This document shows, in pieces, positions 32,788 to 44,419 of a stretch of 64,000 nt of DNA. The DNA comes from Doryteuthis pealeii. Lineage: Eukaryota; Mollusca; Cephalopoda; Myopsida; Loliginidae. Both the position numbers and the translations under genes were made by a program. Position 1 is the first letter of the stretch; the number at the start of each line of letters is the position of its first letter. Location of the stretch: assembly GCA_023376005.1 (NCBI GenBank), contig CM042143.1:87074470-87138469 (forward strand), written 5' to 3'. Below the pieces are notes generated by a model. It searched no databases, was not told where the DNA came from, and saw nothing but the letters and a program-made list of their open reading frames with translations.

Positions 32788-33362
32788 TTGGTTGGTTGGA
32801 TTTTATGGCATGTCAACTCATGTTGGGTTATTTTATGCAGAAGATGTTTTGTTTTATTTATTCTTGATGGATATTCAATATTTTACAAACTCAATCTTTT
32901 TTAAAACACATTTTTAAATACTCATTTTTTTATCTATTTAAGCCACAGATGGGACCCTAACAGGTACTACCACTCTGAATCAGGGTGGACCTAGGAGTAA
33001 TGGCGATAAAGAGCTACTCCACATTTCCTAGAGTTCCAGGATTAGAACTTTACCACTAGATACCGTTCAACGTCATACCTAAGACACTAAACCATTGCCT
33101 TCTAGCATATATATCATAAAAAGGGTTGGGAAGTTGCCATGATTGGGACAATCATATAGGGGCTAGGGCTTGACATAACCAGCCAATTGATTGGAAGTCT
33201 GCCTGTCTAGCCTAAGTAAGGGACAAAGTGGAGTGTTGCATGCCATGGATTGCTCAACCACCAAGATTCCATCCTTAAGCATCATGGGTTGCCACCCACG
33301 ACCAACAGGTGGCCCCATTGGGGGGGGGTATCCCTCTGCAGAGGTGCAGTCAGTGTATTCTA
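32788..33362 (+). repeat. Repeat R1, long copy
   Basis: It runs from GGTTGGTTGGATTTTATGGC to CTCTGCAGAGGTGCAGTC with all R1 landmarks. It contains a G run at 33,318-33,326. Confidence 0.85.
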
Positions 33363-33643
33363 CAACCTCAGACTGACCTCAATAATCTGTCCTTTTTTAA
33401 AGAGAAATTGAAGAACTAATTAAAAAACAACTAAAACTGAGTTATGTAAATTTTCTTTTTTATGACTTTTTCTATGTCCACACTGAACATAGTAGCCAAT
33501 TATTTTCATATAAAGAGACAACTTTATTTTACAATTAACGCAAATTCAGGGATATATTTATGAAATTAAAATTCAGTGGACTTCCTGTTAGCAGATTAAA
33601 AATAAACAAAAACAAAATAAAAAACAAACAAACAAAAAACAAA
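33363..33643. other. Unassigned spacer
   Basis: A/C-rich tail at 33,595-33,640. Nothing else was recognised. Confidence 0.4.
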
Positions 33644-33822
33644 GGTTTTTTCCTATACGTCTAACATAAACAAAGGGAACCACTCTTGACTGATAAATTA
33701 TTTATTTTCCCATTAAACTAACCCTAACCATGTCTTCTTTTTTCCTAGTAGATCAATAAATAAATAATTTATCAGTCAAGAGTGGTTCCTCTTTAATTAT
33801 GTTAGACTTATAGGAAATAACC
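33644..33822. mobile_element. Foldback MITE M1, copy 2
   Basis: GGTTTTTTCCTATACGTCTA and ACATAAACAAAGGGAACCAC are mirrored by AGTGGTTCCTCTTTAATTAT and TTAGACTTATAGGAAATAAC. The loop has one TAACCCTAACC unit and the shared GTCTTCTTTTTTCCTAGTAG. Confidence 0.85.
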
Positions 33823-33885
33823 AAAACAAATTAAAATTTGCCAATAAAAGGACTCTTGATCTATGGTTCCAAAATTATTCATTTA

Positions 33886-34366
33886 CTAGCAGGACCTGTG
33901 GATATACCACAGAGTGATAATTCAATTATTACATCATTTGATAAGTTTACTTAAGAGCTATTGCCAAATAGTTCAATATGTAAAGAGTATAACTCTCTTG
34001 ATTTAACTCACTCTTTCTCTATTTTTTTTCCCTTCTTTTCTTCATGTTCGATTGAAACCGATTAGCATTATCGCTTCCACATGCTTACCCCCTCTATCTT
34101 TCCCCTACTCTTTCTTTCTTATTATATTTTTTCTGTGTAGCATTTTCTACCCTTTATTTCTTTATAATAAAAATGGAATGGTCCATTATATAGCTGAGGT
34201 GACGACACTCATAAGAAATAAGAATCCTGCGGATAAGTAAGACCAGATAATCAGGATTTAGATCTTTGCATTTCATCTTGGACAATTTAAAGTTTCATTT
34301 TTAACCAGAAGGTATTGCAAGATGATAACGGTCGGAAGATTAATGAACATGAGTATTAATATATAG
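33886..34366 (-). mobile_element. Helitron-like element, subfamily D copy 8
   Basis: CTAG at 33,886, CAGGACC, TGTGGATATACCACAG hairpin and ATTACATCATTTGATAAG. The far end is TATTGCAAGATGATAACGGT and GAGTATTAATATATAG, which matches the 5' leader of copy 2 in reverse. It is nearly full length. Confidence 0.7.
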
Positions 34367-34427
34367 TCAACTAGTCTAGCTCCAAAATCAGTATTTTACA
34401 AAATAAATTCACCCTACCCCCAGATTG

Positions 34428-34550
34428 AAAATTTTTTCACCAAAAATCAGGGAATTATCCAATTTTAATGAAATTTTTCAGTGTTGATTTATCAATGAAT
34501 GAATTTTATAATGCATTTTTTCAATTGGCGGTAAATTTATTTCGTAAAAT
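34428..34550. mobile_element. Foldback element F1, single-arm fragment
   Basis: CAAAAATCAGGGAATTATCC, TTTTAATGAAATTTTTCAGT and GAATTTTATAATGCATTTTT match one F1 arm. Confidence 0.65.
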
Positions 34551-34654
34551 ACGGATTTTATGTCATCGTTGGCAGTGCTTAGTATGTGAAGTAATTTTTT
34601 GTGAGAAATTATTATATACTGATCTACTCTGCCTAATGTCTTTATCTTGGTTGT

Positions 34655-34735
34655 TCTTATTATAGCCACAACATTTCGGCTGTTGTATCCTCCGACTTTC
34701 AGCTGTCTGTTATTGTCGCTAGTTTTCTTCAAATT
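34655..34735 (-). repeat. Penelope-LTR-like fragment
   Basis: Minus-strand AGCTGAAAGTCGGAGGATAC followed by AACAGCCGAAATGTTGTGG is a diverged form of the CTGAAGA/GAAAC hairpin unit at 16,492. Confidence 0.5.
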
Positions 34736-35847
34736 TTAAAACATGGACAATGAAATGAAAACTATCTCTGATACAGGGGCGATAACTGTTAGTAAGGGAG
34801 GTAATTCTTGAATAAATTCTCCCCCAAACATTTGTTTGTTAACAGGATCCTCCTTTATGAGCTTAGAGAATTAATGACATTTTTGGGGGTAGGGGGGAAT
34901 CTAGGGAAAATTTAAATAGAGATTAATTTTCATTCACTCTGATACTTATTAATAAAAAATATATCTATCAAAATGTGAAATCATCTTATGAGATTGTCTC
35001 TAAACAATCACTGAAAGAGGTGTTTCAATTAAATCTTTGAAGATTAAAAAAAAAAAAAAAATTCAACTAAAATTTCTTTTACGGCAAGGAAAAAAAAATT
35101 GTCAAAAAATTAATAGCCCAAGTTAAGAGAAACTTTTTTTTCACCTTATTTTTTCGATGCAGTTCTCATTGGGGAATGAGAAATGTTTTGGTAAACAGGC
35201 CAAGCTTTTTGATTGACTGAGCAAGATAATTCAATTTCTTGCTTAGTCATCATTTTTTAAATACTTATATTGTTATATACCCACTTAATCCGTTGGGCAT
35301 ATAATGTGTGTGTGGGAGGGGGAGGGACAGAAGTGAGGGGGGGATGGATTGGGTTCTTACTTTTCTGCTTCTTGTTCTTCTTTGTTGGCTGCCATTTTTT
35401 TCAGGGCTGATTTCTTCAGACTAGGTGTCTACTCGTTTCTTGTTTAATAATAATCAAGACTTTGTTGTTGTTTTTTTTAGTCTTTATTACAAAACCCCAA
35501 ACCAAAAGGGTTCTTGAACCGTGTGGATGAGAGGCTGGCATTTTGAGAGCAACAATCCTTAAACATCTGCTGCCAGCAACTACTAACTAAACCCAATTTC
35601 CTTTCACGTGCCTTTCTATTGGCAGGTTTCGTTGGGGGGGGGGGTGTCATGTAAAGGTTATTTCTTGCCAATCATAACTATAACGGCCAATGATAATTTT
35701 CCACTTAACCCCCATTATTTGAATCTTCCGAACTTCAATTCAAAATCTAGCTACATTGCTTACACAATTCATAGGCTACCCATGAATTATGTAACAATAT
35801 GATCATGTCCTGTCAGCAGGGCTTTGTATATGTTGACCGTATCCTGG
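34736..35847. other. Unassigned stretch; possible transcript 3' end at 35,485
   Basis: On the minus strand GTAATAAAGACTAAAAAAAA (35,470-35,490) looks like a polyadenylation signal with a short A tail, and a 64-codon frame lies just upstream (35,477-35,671). No protein was recognised. It may be a retrocopy or a chance match. A G run lies at 35,632-35,644. Confidence 0.3.
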
Positions 35848-35974
35848 TGTCCAGGGTATGACACTAAACTGCATCTGATTGTAAACATTCAGTTCTGGAG
35901 AGTGCAATACCTCTATATGATCATTTTACCCAGAGTGATAGTATTTGATAAGGGTCTCATCTATGGGTCAAATA
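35848..35974 (-). repeat. Repeat R1 internal fragment
   Basis: TGTCCAGGGTATGACACTAA, ACTGCATCTGATTG and GGGTCTCATCTATGGGTCAA are shared with the R1 centre. Confidence 0.7.
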
Positions 35975-36068
35975 GATCTGTTTGAAAATTATCCGTATTG
36001 GATAGGAATGACTGAAACGATATAACTGTGTATAATCATTATCAAATGAGAATAATTACTTGAAACTA

Positions 36069-36292
36069 TATAAAGTCAGAATGGCCTAAAGTCGGCATCA
36101 GCCAGACAAGGGAGTCTATCCCCTTTTTTCTTAGTGTTAGACAAAGGAGATTGTTTTGGCATCAGCTCCTCACTTTACTGCACAAATCCCTGTGCTACAC
36201 ATGTCAAATTGGCGAAAGCTGTGATCAAACCTGGAACTTTGGGGTTCCTAGTCGGATGCTCTACTGACTGAGTTAAAGTGACCCTTAAACCA
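36069..36292 (-). mobile_element. SINE S1, degraded
   Basis: The reverse S1 order is kept (GGCCTAAAGTCGGCATCAGC; GGAGTCTATCCCC; TGTGCTACACATG; CTCTACTGACTGAGTT) with many substitutions and a gap. Confidence 0.75.
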
Positions 36293-36476
36293 TAGAATTG
36301 ATTGAATTATTAATATTAAAGAAGAATACTTTATGAATAATTACTTGAAACCATGTAATCGTATAAATAATTAGTATCAGATAGGAACACTTGAAACCAT
36401 TTAAGTGTGTTCAACTTATTATTGAAAAATAAAAAATTGATTAAAAATATGATTGCAATGGAACAGACAAGATATA

Positions 36477-36873
36477 TCTATTAATAATGGAGATTGAATG
36501 CATTTCTGTCTGTAACAATAACTATGTCACAATATTCTTGTGTTTTATACACTTAACATTTGAGTAAGCAATTTTAAAAAATAAAATTTCGGTAACAAGA
36601 AGTTAACTAAAAAGTATACAAATAAAAAACTACCTACGATTTTGTGTAAAATTTGTGTGCAAAATATTCAAAATAATTATTTGATTAATTAATAAATGCA
36701 AGCAACATTTTATTTGAGTGGACAGAACTAAGTTTCCATTTCAAATTGTTTTATTTTTTGACTACTTATTTTACTACAAACCCTCTGACATTGATTTTTC
36801 AAATCCCACCCGCTCAGGCAATACCTTTCAAAAATTAATTTTTATACCGCCCGGAGGGCGTTTTTGTTGCTAG
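36477..36873 (+). mobile_element. Helitron-like element, subfamily B copy 2 (both ends)
   Basis: A|TCTATTAATAATGGAGATTG at the 5' end. The 3' end is a perfect CGCCCggaGGGCG hairpin (36,848-36,860), TTTTTGTTG and CTAG (36,870-36,873), then T. It is shorter than copy 1 by about 70 bp through internal deletions. Confidence 0.8.
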
Positions 36874-37464
36874 TAATTATGATTGAGAGTTCTATAATTT
36901 GCTTGAAGCACTGTGTGTATATCAGTTTGGTGGTTGGTTTTGAAGGCTATCACAATGCAAGTGTAAAGAAAAAAAAATGAGGTAACAAGGATGTTGTTCA
37001 TTTACCTTTGATTTATTTTCTTAATATTTTGTGCTGAAAATCCCTTCATCAGATTTCTGACAGCTTGGAGTATTCTAGAGATGCTGATTGCTACCTGAAT
37101 CAAGCTATTTTGTTATAATTCGTAATTATGAGTGCATGTTTGTTTAACAAGGTCTTATTCTCCCGTATTTCTTTTTTGTGTGTAGGTTTGTTTAGTGTTT
37201 AGTATCATTACAAATTCTTTGTCTTTCCCATGTGGGCTTTAAGTCACCTCTTTGTGGTGGTCAGGGCACTGTCTTGACTCATACCTGGAGGTGGGGTGGA
37301 TCCCCCAATCATTTGTATTATTGATTAGAAATTAATCAAATTTCAGTAAAAGGTGTTATGTTGTTAAGAAAAGCAAACTATGATAGTGTGTAAATATGAA
37401 ACTAACAAAAATACTTTCAAACTAGATTGAACTAAAAATCCATTGAAATAAGCTGGTTATTCTT
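36874..37464. other. Unassigned spacer
   Basis: No repeat or gene was recognised. Confidence 0.4.
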
Positions 37465-37669
37465 GGCTGGGTTAGCTGTCGGTAGAGCATTCAGCTAGAA
37501 ACCACAAGGTTCCTAGTTTGATACCGGCCCTTGCCAAATCAGCGTATGAGTAGCACAGGGATCTGTGCGGTAAAGGAGCTGATGGTAGGTGTGGCGCTCC
37601 ACATCAGGTGCAAAAACAATCTCCTTGGTCTAGCGCTAGTGAAAAGGGGATAGACTCCCTTGCTGATTG
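37465..37669 (+). mobile_element. SINE S1, 3' truncated
   Basis: Head GGCTGGGTTAGCTGTCGGTA and GTTTGATACCGGCCC, body to GGGGATAGACTCCCTTGCTG. The CGACTTTACTT end is missing. Confidence 0.85.
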
Positions 37670-38143
37670 ACCCATTATCATCAGGAATCAATGGCTTTTT
37701 GCATACTTGTCACTGCATCTGTAGAAAATTTACGACAAACAAGGGCATCTCCTTCCCCTGACCAGGATATGCATGCAGGATTTGGGGACCGCTTGTGAAT
37801 TTCCTAGTTACTCTTTTCATGAATTCACCATCTCGTTCATTCAGTATACAGTGAATTTTTTGGAAGGGGCCGGCTCAACCAACCCAAGGTGAATGCCATA
37901 ACAACAATTCAAAATAACTAAATGAAGTATTGGTTGCAGAAAGTTTAGCGAGGAGCCTTTTATTTCCCCAATCTTTTGTCAAATTTATTTGCTTCGCTTG
38001 CTGCCCAGGGTTTAAGGAGTCAAGAGTTGAGGTAACTGAGACCCACAGATCTCTGTTCTCTACAACCACATTTAACACATTTGGTTGGTGGTTGTAAAAT
38101 AGGAACAAGACTTGTGATCAAAACAAGAAAATTTCACTATTAC

Positions 38144-38179
<36 letters not shown>

Positions 38180-38431
38180 TAAGATTATTTTTTTTCACAT
38201 TAAGAGAATGTCTTGCTCTCCTTCAAATATTCTATTCAAGTGAAATTCTCTGTTCAATCTGAGGTGTGGGGTAAAGAATGAAATATCTTTAGTATCAAGA
38301 AACATTAATTAGGAATTGTAAGCATTTATAAAATTATCATATTTCCCTACACTTAAGACACATGGTGTGATAATGGCATAGAATTATTTTAATGTTAAAT
38401 ATACATCTTCTATTCTTTGAAACACTGTACA
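37670..38431. other. Unassigned spacer with poly(T)
   Basis: A T run of about 25 lies at 38,149-38,174. No gene was recognised. Confidence 0.4.
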
Positions 38432-39723
38432 TCTCTTATTATGAGATTCGGTGTGTCTGTCTGTAACTAAAACTATGTCACTGCTTATGTCCAATACACT
38501 CAGGATTTGCCAAAGTTTATCAATGAGTATTTGATTTATAGTTAAAATCATTAATACATAGAATATATATTATCTATCAACAAGGTCCCTATGAAAATCA
38601 GAGTTTTTAAATAGAAATAGTTTTTATTTACAAAATATTTTTATGCTTATTTAAATAAAAGGATGTCGTTTAGAAATAGTATCACACAATTTGTAAAATT
38701 TGTTTTTGTCAGATACAATATAATTGCAAAAATCGTCAGTTCATTTATTTTCAAATATTTGAAAGCGAAACTTACCGGTGATGAGTTAAAATGTGAACCT
38801 TTCATTAAGTTGATTTGGGGTGCTTATTGGTCCCATCTTATTTCAGTCTCTCATGAAACTTTTGATATTTAAAATTAGTGAAAAATTGACCTAATGGCAC
38901 ACAGGCCTCACGTTGCTTACAGTACCTGCTGTCGCTAAAGTGTTCACACATCTAAGCGTATATTTTCTTTTGTATTATTTACATACTAGCAAGGGTCTGC
39001 TAATCTTGACATACGGCTTGACGTAACCAACCGATTGATCGGGGGGGCCTGTTCGATTGCCCTTCTAGCCTAAGTAAGAGCCAAAGTGGAGTGTAATGTA
39101 ACATCATGGACTGCACAGCCACCATGATTCCGTCCTTAAGCATAACAGGTAATTTTTTTTTTTTAAATTCTGAATCCCATTCTTATATCCTAGCTGTATA
39201 TTCTTATAGTTTGTACAAGGGTGTCCACTTCTTTTTCGTTTTTTGTAAAAATCTTGATATCATTCATGTACATCAGGTAGTTTACAGCATCATTGCCATT
39301 ATCATCATTATTATTCAAAGTGCCCAACTCAGACATGCCGGAACAAGCAAACATGAACAGCATGCTGATTTGTCTCAGAACAGCCCATCTTATTAGCACA
39401 TTTAAAATTCTGCAATGTGTCTTATATACCACTAAGAAATAAAGGTTTACATAATATATGGTGTGGTTAACTTGCATACTGGTTTAAACAAAACTGGGTT
39501 TAATAGATAATTACTTGGTGTTATTGATCTCAAATAATATTGTTTTATTCCCCAATTTATTAAAACTAATCCTATGAATGATTTTATATAGAAACCAATT
39601 AAAATATAATTAAAATAAGTGTAATCTTTTTATATGTGTTCTTATTTAATTTTGTCAGTCCTAATCTATTTTATTACATTAAAATTTAAATATTTACACC
39701 AGGAGGGTGCATATTCTTGCTAG
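38432..39723 (+). mobile_element. Helitron-like element, subfamily C copy 4, split by an insertion
   Basis: The 5' part (38,432-38,612: A|TCTCTTATTATGAGATTCGG to TATGAAAATCAGAG) and the 3' part (39,362-39,723: ATTTGTCTCAGAACAGCCCA to CACCaggaGGGTG...CTAG) are adjacent in other C copies. About 750 bp has entered between them, including an R1 fragment. Confidence 0.7.
38993..39148 (+). repeat. Repeat R1 3' fragment inside the split Helitron-like element
   Basis: GGCTTGACGTAACCAACCGA, CTAGCCTAAGTAAG and CATGGACTGCACAGCCACCA are R1 landmarks. Confidence 0.75.
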
Positions 39724-40365
39724 ACTATTAAATTCATTGACCTACAAGTTAAAAAATAAAAAACAAACTTGAAGTAGTTAAAACTCAATTTCATTTGGAA
39801 GTTGATTAAAGACTGTGAGCAACTGAAATCTTTTTGTATGTAAAGCATTTAAAGAAATGTGATAAGTCCACTAACAAAATGGATGTATCTGTTATGATTA
39901 TTCAATAAGAATTGTAACATATCTAACAATTAAATGCAAAATAATTAGAGTTAAGAAATGGGAGAGAAAAATAAAATCAGCACCCAACCACAACCCTTTA
40001 TTCATTGACCAAGAAAAATAAAACTGTTAAATATAATTATTTGAAGTGACTTATATTGTAGGGAAACACAAAAACAATTCCAAATTCTACAACGCCTGTA
40101 TTGACGTTTTTTATATCAAAGGGAAGCAACTCTTTATTTACTAAGCCTTTAATTATGTAACTAAAAAGAAGAAAAAAAGAAGTTATTTTTAATATGAATA
40201 TGTTTATTCTAAAATAAAAACTATATTGAATTTACTAGGAAAGAATTTCAGTAATTATTTCTTAACAATAAAGACTAACAAAGTAAATGAAATGAACAAA
40301 TAGTTATTTCTAGTTTAAAAAGGAAATTCAAACGTTTTTTTTGTTGTTGTATTGATTCAGAGGCT
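39724..40365. other. Unassigned AT-rich stretch
   Basis: No repeat or gene was recognised. Confidence 0.4.
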
Positions 40366-40828
40366 GTCAGTAACCAAAATTACATCGCTGATTATGTCAC
40401 AATACCTTGAGGAATCGCATAAGTTTATTAATGAGTACTTAATTTAAACAAAATCATTAATATTAATACATAGAATAAATTCTTATTCATTAACAATGTC
40501 ACTATGAAAATCCGAGTTAGATTTGTCTCAAAACAGCACGTTTTAAAATCCTGCAATGCGTCATATGCATCACTAAGAAATAAAGGTTTACATAACTTAT
40601 GATGTAACTAATTTGCATACTGATTTTAACAAAATCAGGTTTAATAAATAATTACTTGGTGTTATTGATCTCTAACATTATTGTTTTATTCTCCAACGTA
40701 TTAAAATCAATCCTATGAATGATTTTATATAGAAACCAATTAAAATATAATCAAAATAAGTAATATTTTTATATGCCTTATATAATTGTTAGTCTTTCTA
40801 ATTTAATATACTTCATTACATTAAAAGG
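40366..40828 (+). mobile_element. Helitron-like element, subfamily C copy 5 (3' replaced)
   Basis: The body runs from GGCTGTCAGTAACCAAAATT to TACTTCATTACATTAAAAG. The 5' terminus is eroded and an S2 SINE head replaces the 3' hairpin. Confidence 0.65.
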
Positions 40829-40925
40829 TATTAGCGCTCTGTGAAATGCAAACAGCCTCATCCAAGATTAGAACTTGGGTCAATGAATCCATTTCTTATG
40901 ACTAACCATTACACCACATGCCACA
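40829..40925 (-). mobile_element. SINE S2 head fragment
   Basis: In reverse it carries the tRNA-like head (GTGGCATGTGGTGTAATGG and AGTTCTAATC). It shares ATTAGCGCTCTGTGAAATGC with other S2 copies. Confidence 0.6.
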
Positions 40926-41467
40926 AAGTTATTATATATGTACACGTCCAGATTCAATTGAAAAGAATTTAATATAAGTATTCTAATAACTAGTTTCGAT
41001 CCCATAGTAATTTTTTTACACATTAAAACAATAAATACTGGTGATAACCTAACAGTATCTAATTTATTAATTTATTTATTAAAATAGGTGTTAAAAAAGA
41101 TTAAATATCTCAATAAGCAGATTTGAAAAATAATTTAAAAAATGATTGACCGTAGAATTTATAATCAAACAAGAAGGAAGATAATTATGCTAAACCCATT
41201 TCACAAAAATGTCCAGAGTAAAGTATTCATTCGATTGGTTGGTTGGGGTGTTGTCTTTCGGCCTATCGACCCTTTTTGGGTCATTTAATGCCGAATCAAG
41301 TAATTTTGATATCAGGTTGCTAACAGTACCTGCTGTTGCTTAAATGGTTACCCATCTAACTATTGAACAGGCTCATTGCTGCTTAATTTCAGTGATCTAG
41401 TGGGAACTGGCGCTTTCAATGTAACTTGACCATAAGTGTATTCATTTGAAAGTTAATTCCTCATACA
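40926..41467. other. Unassigned spacer with an R1 end fragment
   Basis: 41,235-41,300 (GGTTGGTTGGGGTGTTGTC, GGGTCATTTAATGCCGAA) resembles the R1 start. The rest is unassigned. Confidence 0.45.
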
Positions 41468-41712
41468 TTGTAAAGTTAGCGGAGTGCCCTATTGTCAGTA
41501 TCAGCTGGGTAGTGAGGGAGTCTACCCCCTTTTCCGTAGCATTAGACCAGCAATTTTTTTTTTCAGAGGTGGGACAACACACCTACCGTCAGCTCCCCAC
41601 AGATCAGATTATGGAATCTCTACTACTCATGTACTGAGTTTATGGGGATCAGTATCGAACTAGGAACCTTGCAGTTCCTAGGCGGGTGCTCTACTGACTG
41701 AGCTTAACCGTC
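41468..41712 (-). mobile_element. SINE S1, degraded
   Basis: The reverse S1 order is recognisable (GTCAGTATCAGCTGGGTAGT; GAGTCTACCCCCTTTTCC; GGGTGCTCTACTGACTGAGC). Confidence 0.75.
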
Positions 41713-42329
41713 TTTTTTTAAATAATCAATATGTATATTTGATATTAGTTCTTTTTTTTTTTTTTTTTTAAAGTCAGGATTGACATAAAATAAAAGTATC
41801 AAATGTTCTCAACTGCAAATTACTAACCATATTTTTCTGTGATTGACAAATGTCTGAAATATTTTAGACAAGAATTTCTAAAAAAAAAAAAAAATTCTAC
41901 ACTGATCTTGTGAAAATAGAGAGAAAAAATTAATAAAAATATGTGCTTAATTGAAGTCGTACCTAATTTTGAAAGTTAATTAATTAATAATTAATTAATT
42001 AGGCGGGCATTAGGTACAACTTCAATTAAGCACATATTCTCCAAAAAAAAGCCATATAAAAAAAAAAAACATCGTTTGTGTATTTACTTCTCATACTGTA
42101 GTGTAGAAAAAGTCACTATAAGAGTAATAAAAATATATTTGTTTAGTTAGAAATAATATTTTAAGTCAGCTAAGAAATTTTCAGCTTAGATCAAACATTT
42201 CTGTTTGTCCCTTTTAGAAGGGACAAACGGGGAAAAAAGTAATACATTTTTTAAAAACTAATCAAGTTTTTATTTGTCATTTTTAGAAGTAAACCAGTTT
42301 TCAGTAGCTATTCACTGGGGAGGTGGGTG
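41713..42329. other. Unassigned stretch with a palindrome at 41,942-42,030
   Basis: TGTGCTTAATTGAAGTCGTA and its near reverse complement TACAACTTCAATTAAGCACA flank a TTAATTAATTAATAATTAAT centre. No gene was recognised. Confidence 0.6.
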
Positions 42330-42595
42330 GATTTTATGGTATGTCAACCCCTGCTTGGGTTATTTTATGCCAAAGACGCTTTGTTTTATTCATTCTTGGT
42401 GAGTACTCAATTTTTTCTAAACACATTTTTGATCTATTTAACCTATAGATGAGACCCTACCACTTTGGGTCAGAGTGTCATTACTACCAAGTCAGAGTAG
42501 ACTTGGTAGTAACGACAATAAAGGGGTAACATCACACTACCCAAAATTGGAACATCACCATTAAATTCAGTTTAATGTCTTACCTAGGATACAGG
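42330..42595 (+). repeat. Repeat R1, 5' half
   Basis: GGATTTTATGGTATGTCAAC, CCAAAGACGCTTTGTTTTAT, TATAGATGAGACCCTACC and CATCACCATTAAATTC. Confidence 0.75.
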
Positions 42596-42599
42596 AATG

Positions 42600-42728
42600 G
42601 ACATGAAGTCAACAGCGTTTGGTACTGACAGGTTCTCAATATATGCGATTTTGAGCCTGGTTTGAAAATTGCAGCCGTGAGAAACTGCCATTTACCAAGC
42701 GCCATTGACTTCAGGTCTTTGTTCCCTT
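42600..42728. repeat. Imperfect hairpin
   Basis: ACATGAAGTCAACAGCGTTT at the left pairs with GCGCCATTGACTTCAGGTC at the right, with TTCTCA/GTGAGAAA closing an inner stem. Confidence 0.7.
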
Positions 42729-42783
42729 AACATTATATAACACATACACACACTGGGAGCAGATGATGGGAAAAAAAATCGAT

Positions 42784-43172
42784 CAGTTTTGAAAAAAACT
42801 GATCTATGATGGATGTAAAGAATTCGAAGTACAGAGAATCAAACAGTTCATCTTGAAACTAGCACTTTGGAAAAAGAACTTGAACTCGGTCTTGAACATG
42901 TTTCTAACATCTGAAGTAGGGTCTGATTATCCAAACCCAAACCTGATTGTCATGTAAGATCTCATGGCAGCAAAAACTCAGTTTTGAAAAAACTGATCTA
43001 TGATGGATGTAAAGAATTCGAAGTACAGAGAATCAAACAGTTCATCTTGAAACTAGCACTTTGGAAACAGAACTTGAACTCGGTCTTGAACATGTTTCTA
43101 ACATCTGAAGTAGGGTCTGATTATCCAAACCCAAACCTGATTGTCATGTAAGATCTCATGGCAGCAAAAACT
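42784..43172. repeat. Near-identical tandem duplication, 195-bp unit
   Basis: Unit 1 (42,784-42,978) and unit 2 (42,979-43,172) are the same except for one substitution (GGAAAAAG versus GGAAACAG) and a 2-bp length change in an A run, indicating a very recent duplication. Confidence 0.95.
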
Positions 43173-43446
43173 CGTAGACTAATTTTTACACAGATCATTC
43201 CTCAGCAGCCTACAAGTAATTTGTGTCAATTCTGTGATAAAGTATATAGGTGTCCGGCAGGTCTGAAAAGCCTTATTGAGAGTGCAAAGGGTTAATGCCA
43301 GCACCAAAAAGAGAGTTTCTTTAAGTGTGGCACAATGCTTGTAAGAGTGAAGTTGGCCTGAGGAGAACTTGTGTTCCCACAGGCGTTGTTTGTGGGATTG
43401 AAGAGATGGCTGTCTTCTCTAATGCGTCAGTTCATATATATACATA
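43173..43446 (+). pseudogene. Possible LINE C-terminal zinc-finger remnant
   Basis: One frame reads IIPQQPTSNLCQFCDKVYRC then PAGLKS, resembling the CxxC...L...H finger at the end of some LINE ORF2 proteins, but the expected histidines are lost. It ends in a stop after about 35 codons. Uncertain. Confidence 0.3.
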
Positions 43447-43676
43447 GTAAAGTTGGCGGAGTGGCTTATTGTCACTTATTGTATCAGCCAGACAGTGAGG
43501 GAGTCTATCCCCCTTTTCGCTAGCACTAGGCCAGGGAGATTGTTTTTGTTAAGGTGGAGTGTCACACTCCCCCCAATCTGTGCTACTCATACACTGAGTT
43601 GTTGGGGATTGGAATTGAAACCGAAACCTTGCTATTCCTCGGTGGATGCTCTACTGACAGAGCTAAACTAGCTCCT
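43447..43676 (-). mobile_element. SINE S1, diverged
   Basis: AAGTTGGCGGAGTGGCTTAT, GGGAGTCTATCCCCC, GTGCTACTCATACACTGAGT and GCTCTACTGACAGAGCTAA in reverse S1 order. Confidence 0.8.
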
Positions 43677-43701
43677 AATCTACATATGGTAAAGAAAAAG
43701 G

Positions 43702-43758
<57 letters not shown>

Positions 43759-44419
43759 TCACACTGAAATTTAGTAGTCAGATGAAGCCCATATATATAT
43801 ATATATATGTATATATATGGGTGGAAATAAATTTATAACTGCTGATATGGCCAGTATTGAAGCCTTTTACTTTGCTGCATATATATTTCTTGAATACTGT
43901 ACATTGAGCTCACAAATGGACTTTAGCTATTTTAACATTCTGTTAAAAAAAGGCTCAGCTTAGAATCATTCCAAACACAAACTAACCTGGTGATTTACTT
44001 ATTGATATACACACACACACATATATCATACATTAAATACACTAATATTATTTCTATTATTGTACACAAAACATTTTTAGGTTGGTAAAATAAAAAAGAA
44101 ATATCAAAATAAAATGATAGCAAAAATACAATCCATACATTATAATAGGATTTGCATGTCCTGTAAGTGTTTTTATATTTGGGGAAAAATTGTTTATAAA
44201 ATTTGTTAATTCCACCAAATTTAGTCTTAAAATATTATGAACAAACTACTTAATTTTGTCTATCTTCACGACTACAAATAATATGAACCAATGTAATTTT
44301 GAAGGAAGATGTGGGTTCTAATCGTCAAAGATGGAATGAAATAAAATTTCTGAAGTTTTAGTTTTGATTTAGATAAACATACAACAGATGAAGTTGTATT
44401 GGTCATCACTTCAAAATAA
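43677..44419. other. Unassigned spacer with (AT)n
   Basis: TA runs lie at 43,704-43,757 and 43,792-43,818. No gene was recognised. Confidence 0.5.
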
